A DNA stretch of 64,000 nucleotides from Dryococelus australis (taxonomy: Eukaryota; Arthropoda; Insecta; Phasmatodea; Phasmatidae): contig CM057003.1 of NCBI GenBank assembly GCA_029891345.1, forward strand, positions 9,366,209-9,430,208, read 5' to 3'. The notes beneath the pieces were generated by a model. That model saw only the letters and a list, made by a program, of their open reading frames with translations. It did no database searches and was not told the origin of the DNA. Position numbers and translations under genes: made by a program. This document shows, one piece after another, positions 44,976 through 58,529 of the stretch (position 1 is the first letter of the stretch; each line of letters begins with the position of its first letter).

Positions 44976-46430
44976 AAAAAATATACTTAAAACTTATTCC
45001 AAGTTCTAATGTACATGACTAGAGTATGGTGGTAGGTTAGGTTACGTTAACGCGTCTTTCAAAGTCCTGGCATGGGGTAGAATGGCCATGACTAAGTTAA
45101 AAATATTCCGTGTCCTACACAATATGAAAATACATTCTAAGTTATTACATGCACGACTAAATGTGCTGGTGGGTAGGTTAGGTGGATGTCGAGAGAAATA
45201 AAATATATTCAAAGTCCTGACATGGGGTTGAACACATACAAGTATGACTTTGTTGTATAGTTAGTTTGCTTGTATGATATCATGACTGGAATATTTGATT
45301 GGTTCGGCACCTGTTGTGGCTTGATTATATTTGTAACTGGCAAAATTATATGGGGCTGAAATGGTAGTCAATTTAGTTGACTTTTATTTTTGATCAGTAA
45401 GTCTGAGGCATGGTGGTGGATATGGTCTGTCTTGTTAACAGCATGAATGAGGCAAGCTAATGTCATGGTGAAAGGTATTATATCTCTCTTGGTATTCAGT
45501 ACAATTCGATATGGCTGTTAAGTAAGGCTGTAAGGAGGGGAGGTGTAGAGGGGTCTGGCGATGACTAGAGTGTGACGGTTGAATGTCGAGAGTAATAAAA
45601 AAAATTATATTCAGAGGTCTTACAATATCTTCGGTTAGGTTGAGTGGATACTGAACAGTTTATTGGATGGTGTGTTGGAAAAGAAAATTTACAAAATTAC
45701 ATTACATTACATAGGGGTAGGAAATATAGGTTTTCTAAGTTCAACATACAAGTCTCTACTGTCTTAAGTATGGAATACCCAAAAAATATATATATGTCAA
45801 TAAAAATCGAAAAAGTGTGATTAACCAACGTTCAAAATATAAAACATTTGGCATATTTTTACTAAAACAGTTTTATACATATGCTTTAAAAAAATTCAAC
45901 ATGGCGCTTGTTATAGTCACGTAATCATATATTTTGATGGCATATTCTTATCTGTCTGAAAATACGAATCCGTAGACTACTCACTCGATACGCTTTAAAG
46001 TTTAATAAAAAATACTTTTAAAATATTTAAAAATAAAAGTATATAAGTGAAATTTTTAGTTAAACAAAATAATAAAAAAAATTAAAAAATAACATAATAA
46101 AAAATTATTGATTTAAAATACTTAAAATAAATTACAGATACTAAAAATATTTGTATAAAAAATCTAAATTATATAATAAAAAAATTAATGATTTGTATAT
46201 AAACTGAAAAAAAATGTTGATATGTGAATGAAGTACATAAAAAATTATATAATAAAAAATAAAAATGTAATGTCTTTAATCATAGGCAGGATATTATTTA
46301 TTCGGCTCCAAACTATATAACGCTTGTCCCGGTGCATGTCGTGATATCTGAGTGGTCTAAGGCATAAGGCTGGCAACACAAGGTACAGCAGTTCTATCCC
46401 ACACTATTCCAGATGGTATCTTGAGTTCTA
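44976..46430. other. AT-rich non-coding
   Basis: Very AT-rich from about 45780 to 46270. A tRNA-like stretch with gagtggtctaaggcataagg lies at about 46340-46410 and may be a SINE head. No gene seen. Confidence 0.5.
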
Positions 46431-46440
46431 AAAAAAAATC

Positions 46441-46560
46441 AGCGCTCCTACCGGCCAATTCCAGAACCAATATGGCGGGCGAGCGCATGCGAGATCGACT
46501 AATCGAACTAAAGTGACACCAGCGCTCTTAGTGGTCAATGCCAGAACTAATATGGGAGCG
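46441..46560 (+). repeat. diverged direct repeat, about 78-bp spacing
   Basis: cagcgctcctaccggccaat tccagaaccaatatgg at 46441 recurs as cagcgctcttagtggtcaat gccagaactaatatgg at 46519. A shorter echo (gccaaaaccagaactaatgg) follows at 46571. Confidence 0.75.
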
Positions 46561-47771
46561 CCCCTAGTCGCCAAAACCAGAACTAATGGGGTGAAACAAA
46601 TAACAAACGAAAAACCAAGATGGAAGCCTCCATGCAAATGTAAACAAAAATGGTCGCCTCCAGTAACAAATATGATGGCCTCCAGCATCAGCCGATGTAA
46701 ACAAATGATAAACGAATGGGAGATAAAGAGAGAAAAAAGAAGAGATAAAGAAAGAACTAGGGAGAAGGGATGAAGAAGGGAAAATCAAATGTAGAGAGAA
46801 AAAAGAAAAAATGAATGCAAAAGAGAAAAATGGAAGCACTCGGAGAAAACCCTCGGAATGGAATAATGACTTGAAAAAATGACGTACTGGTTACCAAGAT
46901 GTAGGCGTACATGGTAGCAACATGGTAGAATCAAAGAGGGTGGACGCGTGACCTGGGCGTAACGTCATTCAAGCTCGAGCCACGAGCCACATCCCGATCC
47001 CGTTTGCCCTTGGTGGAACTATATACTACTGTTATTACCAAAACACTTATTTATTATTTATTTTTAATTATTATTTTTAATTCATATCAATCGTAAATGA
47101 ATTGTTATAATTTATGGATAAAATATAATTAAATGTTCAGTATAATAATAAGTGTTAACACACGTACAAAAAGGATGTGATACACAGAATATTCTGGAAA
47201 CAACCAAATACTTCATACACCGGGTGATATTTCAAAGTTTTGATTAAAAAAGTGTGGAGAAACCGCGGGCATGTGGCTTGCTCATTATGCACAGTCCCAG
47301 CACCTGGAGCAACCTCCTCCTTCATGGATTTCTGTATCCACCACTGTCTCACCACCAGGCGTAATGGCCCTTGAGAAGAGATTCACTGGACAGGGTTCCG
47401 GTCCCTCGACGTCGAGACCTTGAGGTACGGAGGACCACCGGAAGAGACCTGGTGGAAAGGGAACGAGGGCTAGGTAGTTTCGCCCGATTAATCTCTCGCC
47501 GCGGCTTAGAACAGCAAGCCCAGCTTCCATCCCGGTTTATCTGACGTGCCCTCCCCTACGCTACTCCAGCCCCCCAGCTCCAGGGCCAACTCTCCAGCCA
47601 ACGCGGGGCAGTAAATGCAGCCCCAGCATTCCGCCACGTAAACTTTACGACCAGGTCGGGAAAGGGGGATCCCTGTAGTGGACTGGCGACTCCGTGATTC
47701 CTCTTCAGGAAGGAAGGACAGAGTGAGGAGTTTGGTTTCCTCTCGGCCTATGCAGTTGAAGGCAGCGTATA
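46561..47771. other. non-coding; GC-rich block at about 47290-47760
   Basis: About 47290-47760 is markedly GC-richer than the surrounding DNA. No conserved domain was recognised in any frame, and its open frames (for example 47285-47530 minus) show no family features. It may be a fragment of a GC-rich repeat or a CpG-type regulatory region. Confidence 0.45.
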
Positions 47772-47994
47772 TACTTATTCACAGTAAAGTGAGCAGTTTC
47801 TAAATCCCTCTCATTTGAAATAACAGTCAATATATACATTTTATTTTTGCCTTCGACGCTGACGTGGAATATACACACTGCGTTTATTACTTTCATGACA
47901 ATATGAATTTAAAAAGATGGTTAAAGTATAAAAACATGGCTGAAAGGAAATAGAAACCAGGGCTTCAAAAGTGCTCACTTTACCGTGAACAGCC
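47772..47994 (+). mobile_element. MITE family A, copy 4
   Basis: About 223 bp, from acttattcacagtaaagtga to aaagtgctcactttaccgtg aacagcc, with the interior cgacgctgacgtggaatata. The junction region cgacgct...gtggaatatacacac is the uninterrupted version of the site where the retrovirus entered copy 3. Confidence 0.9.
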
Positions 47995-49216
47995 TGTAGT
48001 TGGGGCGAATCCTGAACGCCACGTGCGCTTTACTTCTTTTGTAGTTTCACACATAGGGCGTTTTACATTCGATTCCCCCCGATAATCTTAAACTGAAAAC
48101 CCAGAAAATTCAACAGTTAAATCGCTGTTGAGTTGGACTGAAACACTGGTTGAATTGGACTATTAAGCAAAAACGAACACTACTTGAACCAGCAAAACGT
48201 TAAACAACTTTTAACGTCTCTTATCGCAAATCTTCAAAGGTAAAAAATAATTAAACTGTGTTTTATTAACATTACCGCTTTATTAATTTAAACCAATCTT
48301 AGCGTATTACATAAAATAATACCATGGATAATTTGCAAGAAAGCCGAAAACATTTGTGAACATTCCTAAATGTGAACCCAGAACCTCTCGCATTGTATGC
48401 CGACTTTTCAATCAAGAATATCATTCGAGTTCAGTGGTTGTCGGTGAAGAGAAAGATAAGCTTCTGGTATGTCCTTAAGAGTCATAATAAGAGTATTTCC
48501 AGCGTTTATTACGTGTCCTTCGACATAAACGTCATCCTTAGTATCACTTTCCTTCACAAGGCATTGTTTGAGCCAATGTGTGAAGCCAATAAATAGTGTT
48601 TCCCGAAAACCAAAAACCACCCCATTATTCCTACTTAATACCCTCCTTATGGATTCTTGGGACGCTTCTTAGACTTACTACAATATAAGCATTCGGAAAT
48701 TGTGAGCTCCCATAAAATTTGAACTCGCACCTTCTACCTACATTTAATATTCACCATTATGATTCACATTTACTTCCGAATCTCTTTAACGATTACAGAA
48801 AACATCTTGCATGGTTAATCTGTTACAACTTGAGAAATATACAACGGGACATACGACCAAAAATCAATACATCTTCAATAATGTAGTATTTTCACAATTT
48901 GTGTTATTAAATAAATCGTTCATCATAAAAAAATAACTGTAATTATGTGCTGCATGATTACTAAGGCAATTGTAGTTGATTTTAAGCTATTCTATTGTGG
49001 TTCGAAAACTAAGTCGAATGTTAGTCACTTTACTGGAAAATCTGAAAATAGAGGCTGCCCTTTCTCGAAAAGACGAGAACCCAGGAGATCGATGATAGAA
49101 TGCCAGTATAAAAATGTCAAAATAGTAGGATATATCTAGCTTATGTTCATTTACTTTTAAGTGTATCATTTTACAAGCATACGTATACCTTCAAGACAAG
49201 TTAAATATCGGCTATC
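47995..49216. other. AT-rich non-coding
   Basis: No gene or repeat recognised. Confidence 0.5.
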
Positions 49217-49272
49217 AATACTTCGATCTCGATATCAAGAGCCGCCCAAATCTATTCACTCTCTCACAAGTT
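49217..49272 (+). mobile_element. SINE tail fragment
   Basis: cgatatcaagagccgcccaa followed by atctattcactctctcac matches the 3' end of the SINE family (compare 32181-32226). The head and body are absent. Confidence 0.65.
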
Positions 49273-51336
49273 AAAATTTGTTTTTTCTAGGTCCTGAACT
49301 GCACGTTACATGACGCTCCTCAACAAATTGATTAACAGGATATAAATTTCAAAGTGTGAACAACACAGAAATGTTAGAAACAACTGAACATGTAATTCGA
49401 ACGACTTCCAACTACGGGCTCTCAAATTATGATCCCTGCTGCCTTTTGAGCTCATACAATCACCGATTCCATCTTCTCCCCCTTGACATGACATATCTCA
49501 AAGGCCTCCCAAAAGAATATGTTTTAAGTTGGATTTCTAACAATAAAATATGTTGGATATTCTGTTCTCAGCATAAATAATAAATTAGATATCCTGTGAG
49601 ATTTTATCGTAAAGGAGATGTGTTATAAAAGGAACGATGATTTAATGTTTTTAATTAAGAGTCAGGCTTTATTCAAAGCATGTTACTACTAGATCATTTA
49701 AGAGCATAAAATCTACTCGTGTACAGCTTCGCTATTCCGCGCCTGGAATTAGTTGCAGCGTTCACACGATTGTTTCACCGCGTGAGATGTTTGTCAACTG
49801 TTTCAAATCCTAGCGCCTCTGGTCTTCCTTCTGAATGAACGCTGCAGGCGTCCCTTCTGAATATTCGAAACTCCAAGCTTACCCCGTCCTCCCACATCGC
49901 CTGATCACGCGCCATTCACATGCTAGCTCCGTTTCGGAGAGGGCGGCGCGAGTAAACATCCTGCTCCTTCAGCACTTCCCCCGAAAACTCTCCGGCTGGC
50001 GGAGGCAGGGGTAGGCGTATTACGGAGCGCATGGCAGTGTTTGAAATGCTCGCATGCCTTCGCAGCGACCAACCCATCAAGCCTACTATCACCCCCCCTC
50101 CCCCCTTTTTCACAAAAACCTTCAACACCCACCCGACGTCCCTGAAACTCACAAACCCTTCCCTTGTCCCCACCCCCCTCACTTCCTCCAAACCCTGTCC
50201 TTCCACCAGCTCCAAATTGGAAATTCTGATCAGATCAAAGGATCATCAGTCTTGTCGCAGTCCCTGAAAGGAGGAGGATGGGGGCGCACCCTTCCGGGGG
50301 ACTGCGAAGATGTTTCGCCACCCCCTAGGATGGGACGAGGGTAGGGAAGGGAGGTCTAGGCGTTAGCGTCACTGCGGACGAATCGAAAACACTTCCGGAA
50401 TTAAAACTCCTCCCCATTTCCGCACGTTAAGTCCATCACACGCCTGCCAGGCAATCTGTAAAATAAAAGAGTCTCGGCGAGGATTACTGCTGCGATTGTC
50501 ACTGGATAAAACGTTTTTCTTGTAGCAAGTTAATTCCAGTAATTTTGTTGTACTGTAACTGAGTGGTGAATGTGTGCTTGCCTTATTTAAATAAGAGCGT
50601 CGCCCACTCAGTAACTATTATTTTTGGATTTATGGTAGTATATTTTTTTGGATAGTACATTTAGAACGTGAATAAGTTGACCAGTATAGTTAGACGCTGT
50701 TGTATCACATTAAAATCATATTTAACACGCTGTCATTAAATAACTGATGTTATCTTTAATTAGCGGATTTTGTTTAATAAAAGTGGATGAAGTATTTACA
50801 GGTAAGCAAGGAATACAAAAAAAAAAAAAAAAAAATTGGAAACATGTATGCGTGTTTACACAAATTTATCGTAGGTATGATACGATATATTAATTTTGTC
50901 TATTGCAATGTGTCCGCCATAGTATGCTGAGATAACTTGCATTACTTCGCTGCGAAGAGGCTGCGATTTCAAGCGGTGGCAAACAGGGACTCTGGGAAAT
51001 TGCTCGCAAAATATACCACATAAACGTAGATAGGTTTTTCGAAAGCACGACTAGTTTCACCCAAAACTTGTTTTGGGTAGATTTAATGTTTCCAGTTTTG
51101 AAGGCCTGTAGCAGACGCAATTTTATATTCGCTGACTGATCAATCGTAAATGTTCCTTGAAAGTTATAAAAGTTTAGAGAACGTTTTTACAGTGCAAATT
51201 TACACATGTGGGTAACCAAGCGGACGTTTCCTCTTGCCATTTTATTCTCTCAGACTGCTCCTGTTTCCCCAACTACTGCATTCATCAACCGATCCTTCTT
51301 CAATTAGCATTGGCGCTTAAGTATAGAGCTGCTATA
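49273..51336. other. non-coding; GC-rich block at about 49890-50350, A run
   Basis: A C/G-rich stretch at about 49890-50350 has overlapping open frames on both strands but no domain; the long proline- and threonine-rich readings reflect composition. A 20-base A run lies at 50817-50836. Confidence 0.45.
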
Positions 51337-51754
51337 GGCTGTTCACGATAAAATGAGCACTTTTGAAAGCCCTGCTTAAGATATACTTGTATACACGTTG
51401 TGTATTCCTCCGCCTTATGTAAAATTAACATTGTCATGGGCCTCGTTACTTTATTCACACGTCGGCCAAATAAAACTCTGAAATTATTAAGAATGTAAAT
51501 AAGTTACTTTACAAATCTGCTCATTTTTACACTTCGATCCATTAAAAAAAACAGAAAGTAAAAGAATTAATTCCAAGTTATCACAGATGGTTACCTAACA
51601 CATTTTATTCGACTTTAAGATATGGAACTATTTCACATCCATCGTTACCAACTTTATTGGGCGAATGTCACTCGGTGCGGCCGTTCAAAATATATGCATG
51701 CAGGGGCAGTGACTTTTTTCTAAGGTTCATTTCCAAAGTGCTCGCTTTATAGCC
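51337..51754 (-). mobile_element. MITE family B, copy 3 (inverted)
   Basis: It starts ctataggctgttcacgataa and has the family B interior in reverse (caccaactttattgggcgaa style, at about 51645). It ends tgctcgctttatagcc, where the outer part of the right terminus is eroded. Confidence 0.87.
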
Positions 51755-54700
51755 TTTTAGCGACAATTATAAATGTTTCACTCTAAGACAAAAATTACAT
51801 TCAAATGTTTATCTTTTACGTTCTGAACAATTTTTAGAAAACAGTTAAGGAATTTTTTTTAAACTCTGAACTTGTTTTCATGATTACATTTTAAACATTA
51901 TTCACGAGTACATTTCCCAGCGCATGAGCTTAAAAAAATCCCCATCAGGATTCTCATGTTAGTATTTTGTTACCTACAAATATAGCAACCTTGTGTTACA
52001 AAAATTATCATTCCGAAATTAGGGGTAGAGAGTTCGACTACTTTAAAATATATTTACTAGTATAACACTTGTAAATTTTAATATAAATACGGAGTATTGA
52101 TTAACTAGTAAAAAAACTTTGAAGCCATCAGTACGTTTTTTCTATCCCTAGCACTGGATGCGTAGTGCGCTATGAAAATGAATTTCCGTACAAATAAAGT
52201 TCGCAAAATTCGCTGCCGTGAAAATTCAAAGAGAGGCAGGATTTGCTGGCAAAGAAAAAAAAAAAAAAAAAGCTTTCTTTGGCGTCTGGAATGTTTAATA
52301 AAAAAAAAAATTGGTAGCGTGTCGATTCGAGCATTGCCTGAGAACGAAAAAATAAAAAATAAAAAATTCTGCTCTGTGTTATTTGGGAATTTCGAAGAAT
52401 GTTCCGTGAAGTATTACGAATAAAACGGCATCCTCATTATTCTTGCACTGCAGTCTATTTCAGAAAAAAAAATTACTTATGTCTTTGAATTGCTTGCTTC
52501 GCAATGACACCGAAATAAAAAATACCCCAGTTCTGCTTGCGAGGTACAGGTAGCTTTATGAAATTTAAAAACTACACGTCTTTTAGAATTTTCGGATCCT
52601 CGAGCTGAAGTTCCAAAATTCAGGTGCTGACAATATATTGAAACAAATTTTAAACCTTATTTGGGAGTGATTGGTTAAATTTTTAAACGCTTATACTTTG
52701 GAACCGTCTAAAATACATATTATCCGCAATTAATTAAATACTTTTGAAATAAATGTAGTGATGAAGCGAGAACGAAAGAATGGAATGATTGAACAATATG
52801 TACGCTCGCGAGCCTGTTCAAATATGTGAAAATATTTACTCTCTTGAATAATTAACTATGCAGGGGGTAATAGGCAAAATAATAGTGCATGGGTGTAGGT
52901 ACACGCCAATTACTGCGGATAATTAAAATACCTGTACCGCGGCAGTAAGTGAGACAGAAAGCGCGACATACTTTAGAAAAATTTCCTCCAGCTTAATAAC
53001 AATTACCATTCTTTGGCTTCCCATTATAAAAAATATCTTTTTATAATTTATGCTCGATCAAGTGTGTATTACCAATCACAGAGTATTTATTCGTCCGGTC
53101 TGCAGAATTGCCGGCAGGAACACAACTTACCAGATGAATACCACACGTCGGGATTTAACTCTGCTACGTACACACTTTGTGCACGCTTACACCTCAGAAA
53201 CTCTCGATACACAATAAGTTTAACCAGAAAGTGCTTTATGGACAAAGGGAGATATAAGAATAACCAACAGAAAATAAGGTTAAAAAAAACCACCAAAATT
53301 AAATTATTTTTATCATCCAGGTTTATTGAAAAATAAATTATTCTTTAAATTCCTTTATTTTTATATTATTTGCTTGTTTTAACCTGGACTACTGCTAAAT
53401 AAAACCCTTGTGGCAATTCGCAACAATCTAACAAGGACACTCAGCATTCCTATCTGACGTGGGAGTGGCCGTATCAAACTCCATATGTCATATGCCACAT
53501 AAAAATGCAGGCTTAAGTTCACTCATGTAAAATCCCTTAAAGTTAATGTTCATCTAAGAATAAAAATATGTCTTATTCAATCAAATCCCAATTCCTCAGT
53601 GTGCCTAGCTCAGGGAGAAGATCCTTTCTCAAGTTAACAGTAGGCAAAATTTTAAAGCAGGTTTCTCAGTACGCTTAAAGTCGACATGGCGTCGCCGACA
53701 AGGGAGAAATCTTCTAGAAGGCTTTATAGCGGACGCTGCATTTGACACATGAATACAGTACAATATAGACATATCTCACTGACGTTTTACAGTTCTCGGT
53801 GCTCTCTTTCAGGCGTAGGATGAATTTGATGTTGCAAACAAAACAGTGTCGTCAGAATTCTCAGGTGCAGTGTTGTATATTAAGGATCTCGTCGCCGTAG
53901 AGAAAATACGTCTCTATCTCTGACGCGGTCTAGCTTCAAACTCCTATATACATATACTATCCTAGCAAAAAGGAACTCATATGTGCTCTCAAATTGCTGT
54001 CAACGACTAACACACAGAATCAACCCATGGCAGCTAAGACACCCTACAATCTAGTTGGGACCCTACTCGACACCCATCTTCAGGTGCGGATCCTATCTTA
54101 CACATCTAGTTTGTTCAGAAGTCAGTTGGAGAGAGAGCTAAGCTCTCTTGGCTGGAGTTAGCTTAAAATGGGACCTATGGTTCCAGACAATGGGAAGTCA
54201 GGATTCGAACCTGGAGCCGAATGGGAAACTAGAAAATACCTAACACCTCCTACGTACCACTTCCCATATTCTAAACGTAAAAGAAACATAGAAACGAATA
54301 CATACAATTTAGACAATAAAAAAGAATTACAACATGAGACCACAAAAATAGATAAAATTATTAAAATAAAAAAAATATAAAAAAAATCTAGCTAATACCC
54401 TATCCTTAAACATAAAGAAATCGACATGATACATCCTAAAGAAATATCCTAACATAGTAAAAATAAAAAATAATAAAAATGAGAAAAATACTTAATTAGG
54501 TACAGGCGCAAATTACATGGAAAATAACATAGGTGACATAAAGAAAGAAACATAGTCTACATTGTGAAAAATCATAGCACGTTGCATGGAAATTACAAAT
54601 ATTAACATAAAGTATGTAAATTAGTTACGTACGAAACGCACATTTTGCGGATGTTTCATAATACCCTCTCTTATTTTCGTAACAGTTTTTAACTGGAGAA

Positions 54701-55741
54701 CATGTGCATAAAATCATCTAACAATGTTTCACAAGTAAAATGTAACGTTGTGAAACAGTTTATCAACCGATAAATCATCTGAGTTCACATAAATTACAAA
54801 TTTATGTAGGTTTCGTTTATATTCATATGTACATGCAGGCAGTTCAACAGTACTTATAATCATGTGTGTTTCCCTTAATTAGTGGGTGTAATTAGATCGT
54901 AAAATATGTATACATTAACACTTTAAACATGTATGTTACAACAAGGACAAAACAACAGGAAGAAATTAAAATATTTGGGGTAACTAAAAATACTTTTGGC
55001 CTTTGCCAACATATTTTTTTTTTAGCTGTTCTCTCAATGTAGACTTTCCGCCTACAAATTTAACTCAGGAAGAGGATTTTTATGCGTGATTTCTTTTACT
55101 TCAAAACTCAAGTCTAACGTGAGTAAATTTTTCTTCCACTCGAGTTGCCTTACTTTCAAAATCTGTCATGCATATTCTAAACAATCGAACAATTGCACAT
55201 AAACGGAACGTTTAATCTTGGGGTAGATGATTATAAGTACCTCTCAAATCTACAGTCGCACGTAAATGATACATTTAGGTGAATGATATTACGTTATCGA
55301 CCCCATTTGTAAAATAAAACACGATAAATAATGTAGACCACGAATCATTCTACGCCCTCTTAGTTGCCAAATTGTGCGGGGGCTGACTCGTTTAGCAGGA
55401 ATGACGACGAACTTGCGGAAATGCAATCTACGAGCAATTTCGCAAAACGTCTCGGCTAATGAAGGCACGCGATTCACCACTACACTCGCTTCGTTTCTTC
55501 CGACAAACGTCGAGCTCTACTATCTGCTGCCTGGGCCACCATTTAATTGGCAAAACAAAAACACAGTTGGATAACATTTCTTTAACAGTATTTCATAAAA
55601 GAGCGTTCTACAAAAGCAAACAAGAGGAAAATCACTAACGGAATAATACTTTTTAAATATACTAAGATAAGTGATTCACTGTTACGTTAAATCTTTAAAG
55701 TATTTTTAAACAACATAATATAAAAGTACTTCATGTTCATT
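51755..55741. other. AT-rich non-coding, 4 kb
   Basis: No coding family recognised. A reversed B-box-like ggattcgaacctgg at about 54192 hints at another tRNA-derived fragment. Open frames such as 53013-53336 have no motif. Confidence 0.5.
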
Positions 55742-55975
55742 TAAGTACTTTTAAATCAGCTATTAAAATATGTCAAAGCCCCTACCTGCACATTTTTTAA
55801 CGGACATTATGCGTCCAGTAAAGTTGGTGACAATGGAGATAAAATGGTTCTATGTTTTAACGCTGTGAACTAATACTATTGTATACATTTATGAATACTG
55901 AAATTATTATTTTGCGTTCTCTGTTTAGTACATTTAAGTGTAGTAATTAGCAAATTCGTAATAGTAGCATTTTCA
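55742..55975 (+). mobile_element. MITE family B fragment without ends
   Basis: gtacttttaaatcagctatt and cgtccagtaaagttggtgac, with the following stretch, align with the interior of copy 1 (5150-5400). Both inverted ends are missing, so this is the oldest-looking copy. Confidence 0.65.
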
Positions 55976-57149
55976 GGAATACATAACATGCAATGAAAAC
56001 TATAAGCAGTGCAATGTAGAGGTTAAAATTGTAATGATTAACACAACTTTTGCTGCAGCAGGAGAAATCGAAAAATAGTAAAATAAATTAGTAATAAGAA
56101 CAAATAAAATTGTAAGATACTAAGAGAAAAATTCTAGAGAAAAAAAACATATTTAATTTTTCGTTCTTCAGTAATCTGCATGTAAAGTTGCAGCTGTTTA
56201 AAGCAGTTGTGGTACATACATAAATAATGGAAGCTATTTGGAAAGTAGTTCCATAAATTGCCATTTATTTAAAGTATAATTTTTTTAATAGGGAAAAGTT
56301 AAACAACTTTAGTTTCGTAGAGTGACGTTGGGCGTAGGAACTGGCTATATAGTAACATACCAGACGTATAAGAAAATTTCACAATATCTCTTGATTGACC
56401 TCTGGCTACAAACCATTGCGTTGTTATGTTTCTGAAATGTATATTCATACGTACGCTATTTAACAAATTAAGTTTCTAAACAATCCCCCCCCCCCTTTTT
56501 CCACAAGCCATTGAATATCTTCACATAGTTTGGCATACTAGGAAGGTGGTAATGTATGGAGTGTTTTCCGTGCCAAACAAAAAAAAATTCTATAAGGACA
56601 GGGACAGCTCCAGTTTCAAACGGCGCTCATTCCCCCCCCCCTCACCCAAAGACTTGGAGTTGTGGCATAACCATCTCACGGCTTGCACATTTTGCCGAAA
56701 AATCTTCTCTCCGCCTTTTCGTTCTTGATATTTTCTCAAAACTCTAGAGAACGGCGAGCCTCGCATGCCCTGCCTTCCTCGTCGTTCACGCTTGGCCCAT
56801 CTTCTTTCTTCACTGGAAGCCCTCCCTACATCCTCGGCGTTTTCACGAAGCGCCCCGCGCGGTTGGAGCGAAAGGAGATTTCAAAAGGGGAATTGAGATT
56901 TAACTCGGAACTGCCACTGACATTGCCTTCCTCAAAGAAGTCGCCGCGGAGACGGTATACATAAAAAAAAAAAAAAACTGGGGGTGGTTTCGTAACACAT
57001 TGCACTTCAAAAACTTGGGATGTTTTGGTCTGGAGCCACGCAGTTCGCAGAAAACCTGCGGAAGCTACAAACAGTTGTCAACAGAGTAATGAAGTAGAGC
57101 GTACGAAGGGGAGAAATCTGATGTTCTACTAAACAATAGGGTCACCAAA
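55976..57149. other. non-coding; C runs, A run
   Basis: C-rich runs occur near 56485-56495 and 56630-56642, with an A run near 56963-56977. Mildly GC-rich around 56620-56950. No gene seen. Confidence 0.45.
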
Positions 57150-57568
57150 GGCTGTTCGCGATAAAGTGAGCACTTCTCATGAGATCAACCTTAGAAAAAA
57201 GTCACTGCCCCTGCCCCCAGATACTTTTACGGGCGCACTGAGTGGCATGAGCCCAGTAAAGTTGGCAACGAAGGATGGAAAGTAGTTCCATATATAAACG
57301 CCGTATTAAAAGTTTTAGGTAACCATTTGAGATAATTTAAATTATTTCTTTCTATTTCTGTTTTTTAATGCATCGAATTGTAAAAATTATCAGATTTGCA
57401 AAATGTTTACTTTTCTAATAATCTCACAGTTTCATTTGACCAACGCGTGAATAAAGTGATGAGGCCCTTGGCAATGCTAACTCCATATAAGACGGAACAA
57501 TACAAAACGTGCATACAAGTAGATGCTAAGCAGGACTTTCAAAAGTGCTCATTTTACCGCGAACAGCC
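57150..57568 (+). mobile_element. MITE family B, copy 4 (best preserved)
   Basis: About 419 bp with nearly perfect ends: ggctgttcgcgataaagtga at the left and tcattttaccgcgaacagcc at the right. The interior is as in copies 1 and 2, including gcccagtaaagttggcaacg. It is non-coding. Confidence 0.92.
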
Positions 57569-58529
57569 TTTAGCAGAGACTAAGGGGTGAAGATCATCAG
57601 AGAGCTCTCGCAACCATGTGTTCACACTGTGCTCATAAACTGTAACATGTCATGAAAAATCATTCGCCCAGCTTCATCAACAAGCGAGCACGACGTCATA
57701 GCGTCGACTGTCTTTTAAGAACTCAAATATAGTTTCGTGGAACAACTTTGGCATATTTTGGTCTGTACTGCTTCGTATACTTTACAACCGTCCGGTAGTT
57801 GAGTGCAGAAAAATTGCTCCACCAAGATATGGCTTGATGAGAGATGGATGAGCAATTGATGATAATACGATAAGAAAATGTACTTTCGCCCTTACAATCA
57901 GCACACACAAATCGCACGCGAAAGATAAACTCGATTAAATTAAATATCCAAGTAAATATTTCACTTTCTGAGGTACGCTTCCGAATGTGAAGATGTCTGC
58001 CATGATTACATAATGTTTATAGGTTTTTCTCATTTATATACTCGATGTTCTTTAAAATATATTTTATTGGCTAGTTTTGACAGTAATGTCCATTAACGAA
58101 ATTAAAACGCAAATATATCGGTTTAGCTCCGAAAGTTATAAATCCTACTACAACCTAAATTATCACCTTCGTTTATACACGTAGATGTGGGCTGCAAGTA
58201 CAATGGTCAGAATCGATTAAAAGTAAAGATTTTGCATCTGTTGTTATTCACAGCGACAAGCTCTGATTGACGTCCAGTTTTGTGTGTTAGCTTCTCTTGT
58301 AGGTATTACTGTGGAAACACTCTTTTCCATATATTTCCAATACGTAGCTACTTAGCGTGTCAAGTACACGAAGTAACGCTTCAATAATATATTAAAATCG
58401 ATAACCAGATGGACCATTTAAAATCATGCTAATATCGCTAAATTGTTTTCCATTATAGAAGAGACATCGATTACACCAATATCCCGAACTATTTACACCT
58501 GAAATAATATCAAAGTAAAAATATTTCGG
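57569..58529. other. non-coding
   Basis: About 960 bp with no gene or repeat recognised. Confidence 0.5.

Noticed and set aside
47285-47530. 81-codon minus-strand frame in the GC-rich block.
   Set aside because: No recognisable family; GC-rich DNA yields long open frames by chance.
50031-50344. Proline- and threonine-rich overlapping frames.
   Set aside because: Composition artefact of a C-rich block; no conserved segment or splice context.
53013-53336. 107-codon plus-strand frame.
   Set aside because: Low-complexity Lys/Asn/Ile-rich reading of AT-rich DNA without domain, splice or promoter support.
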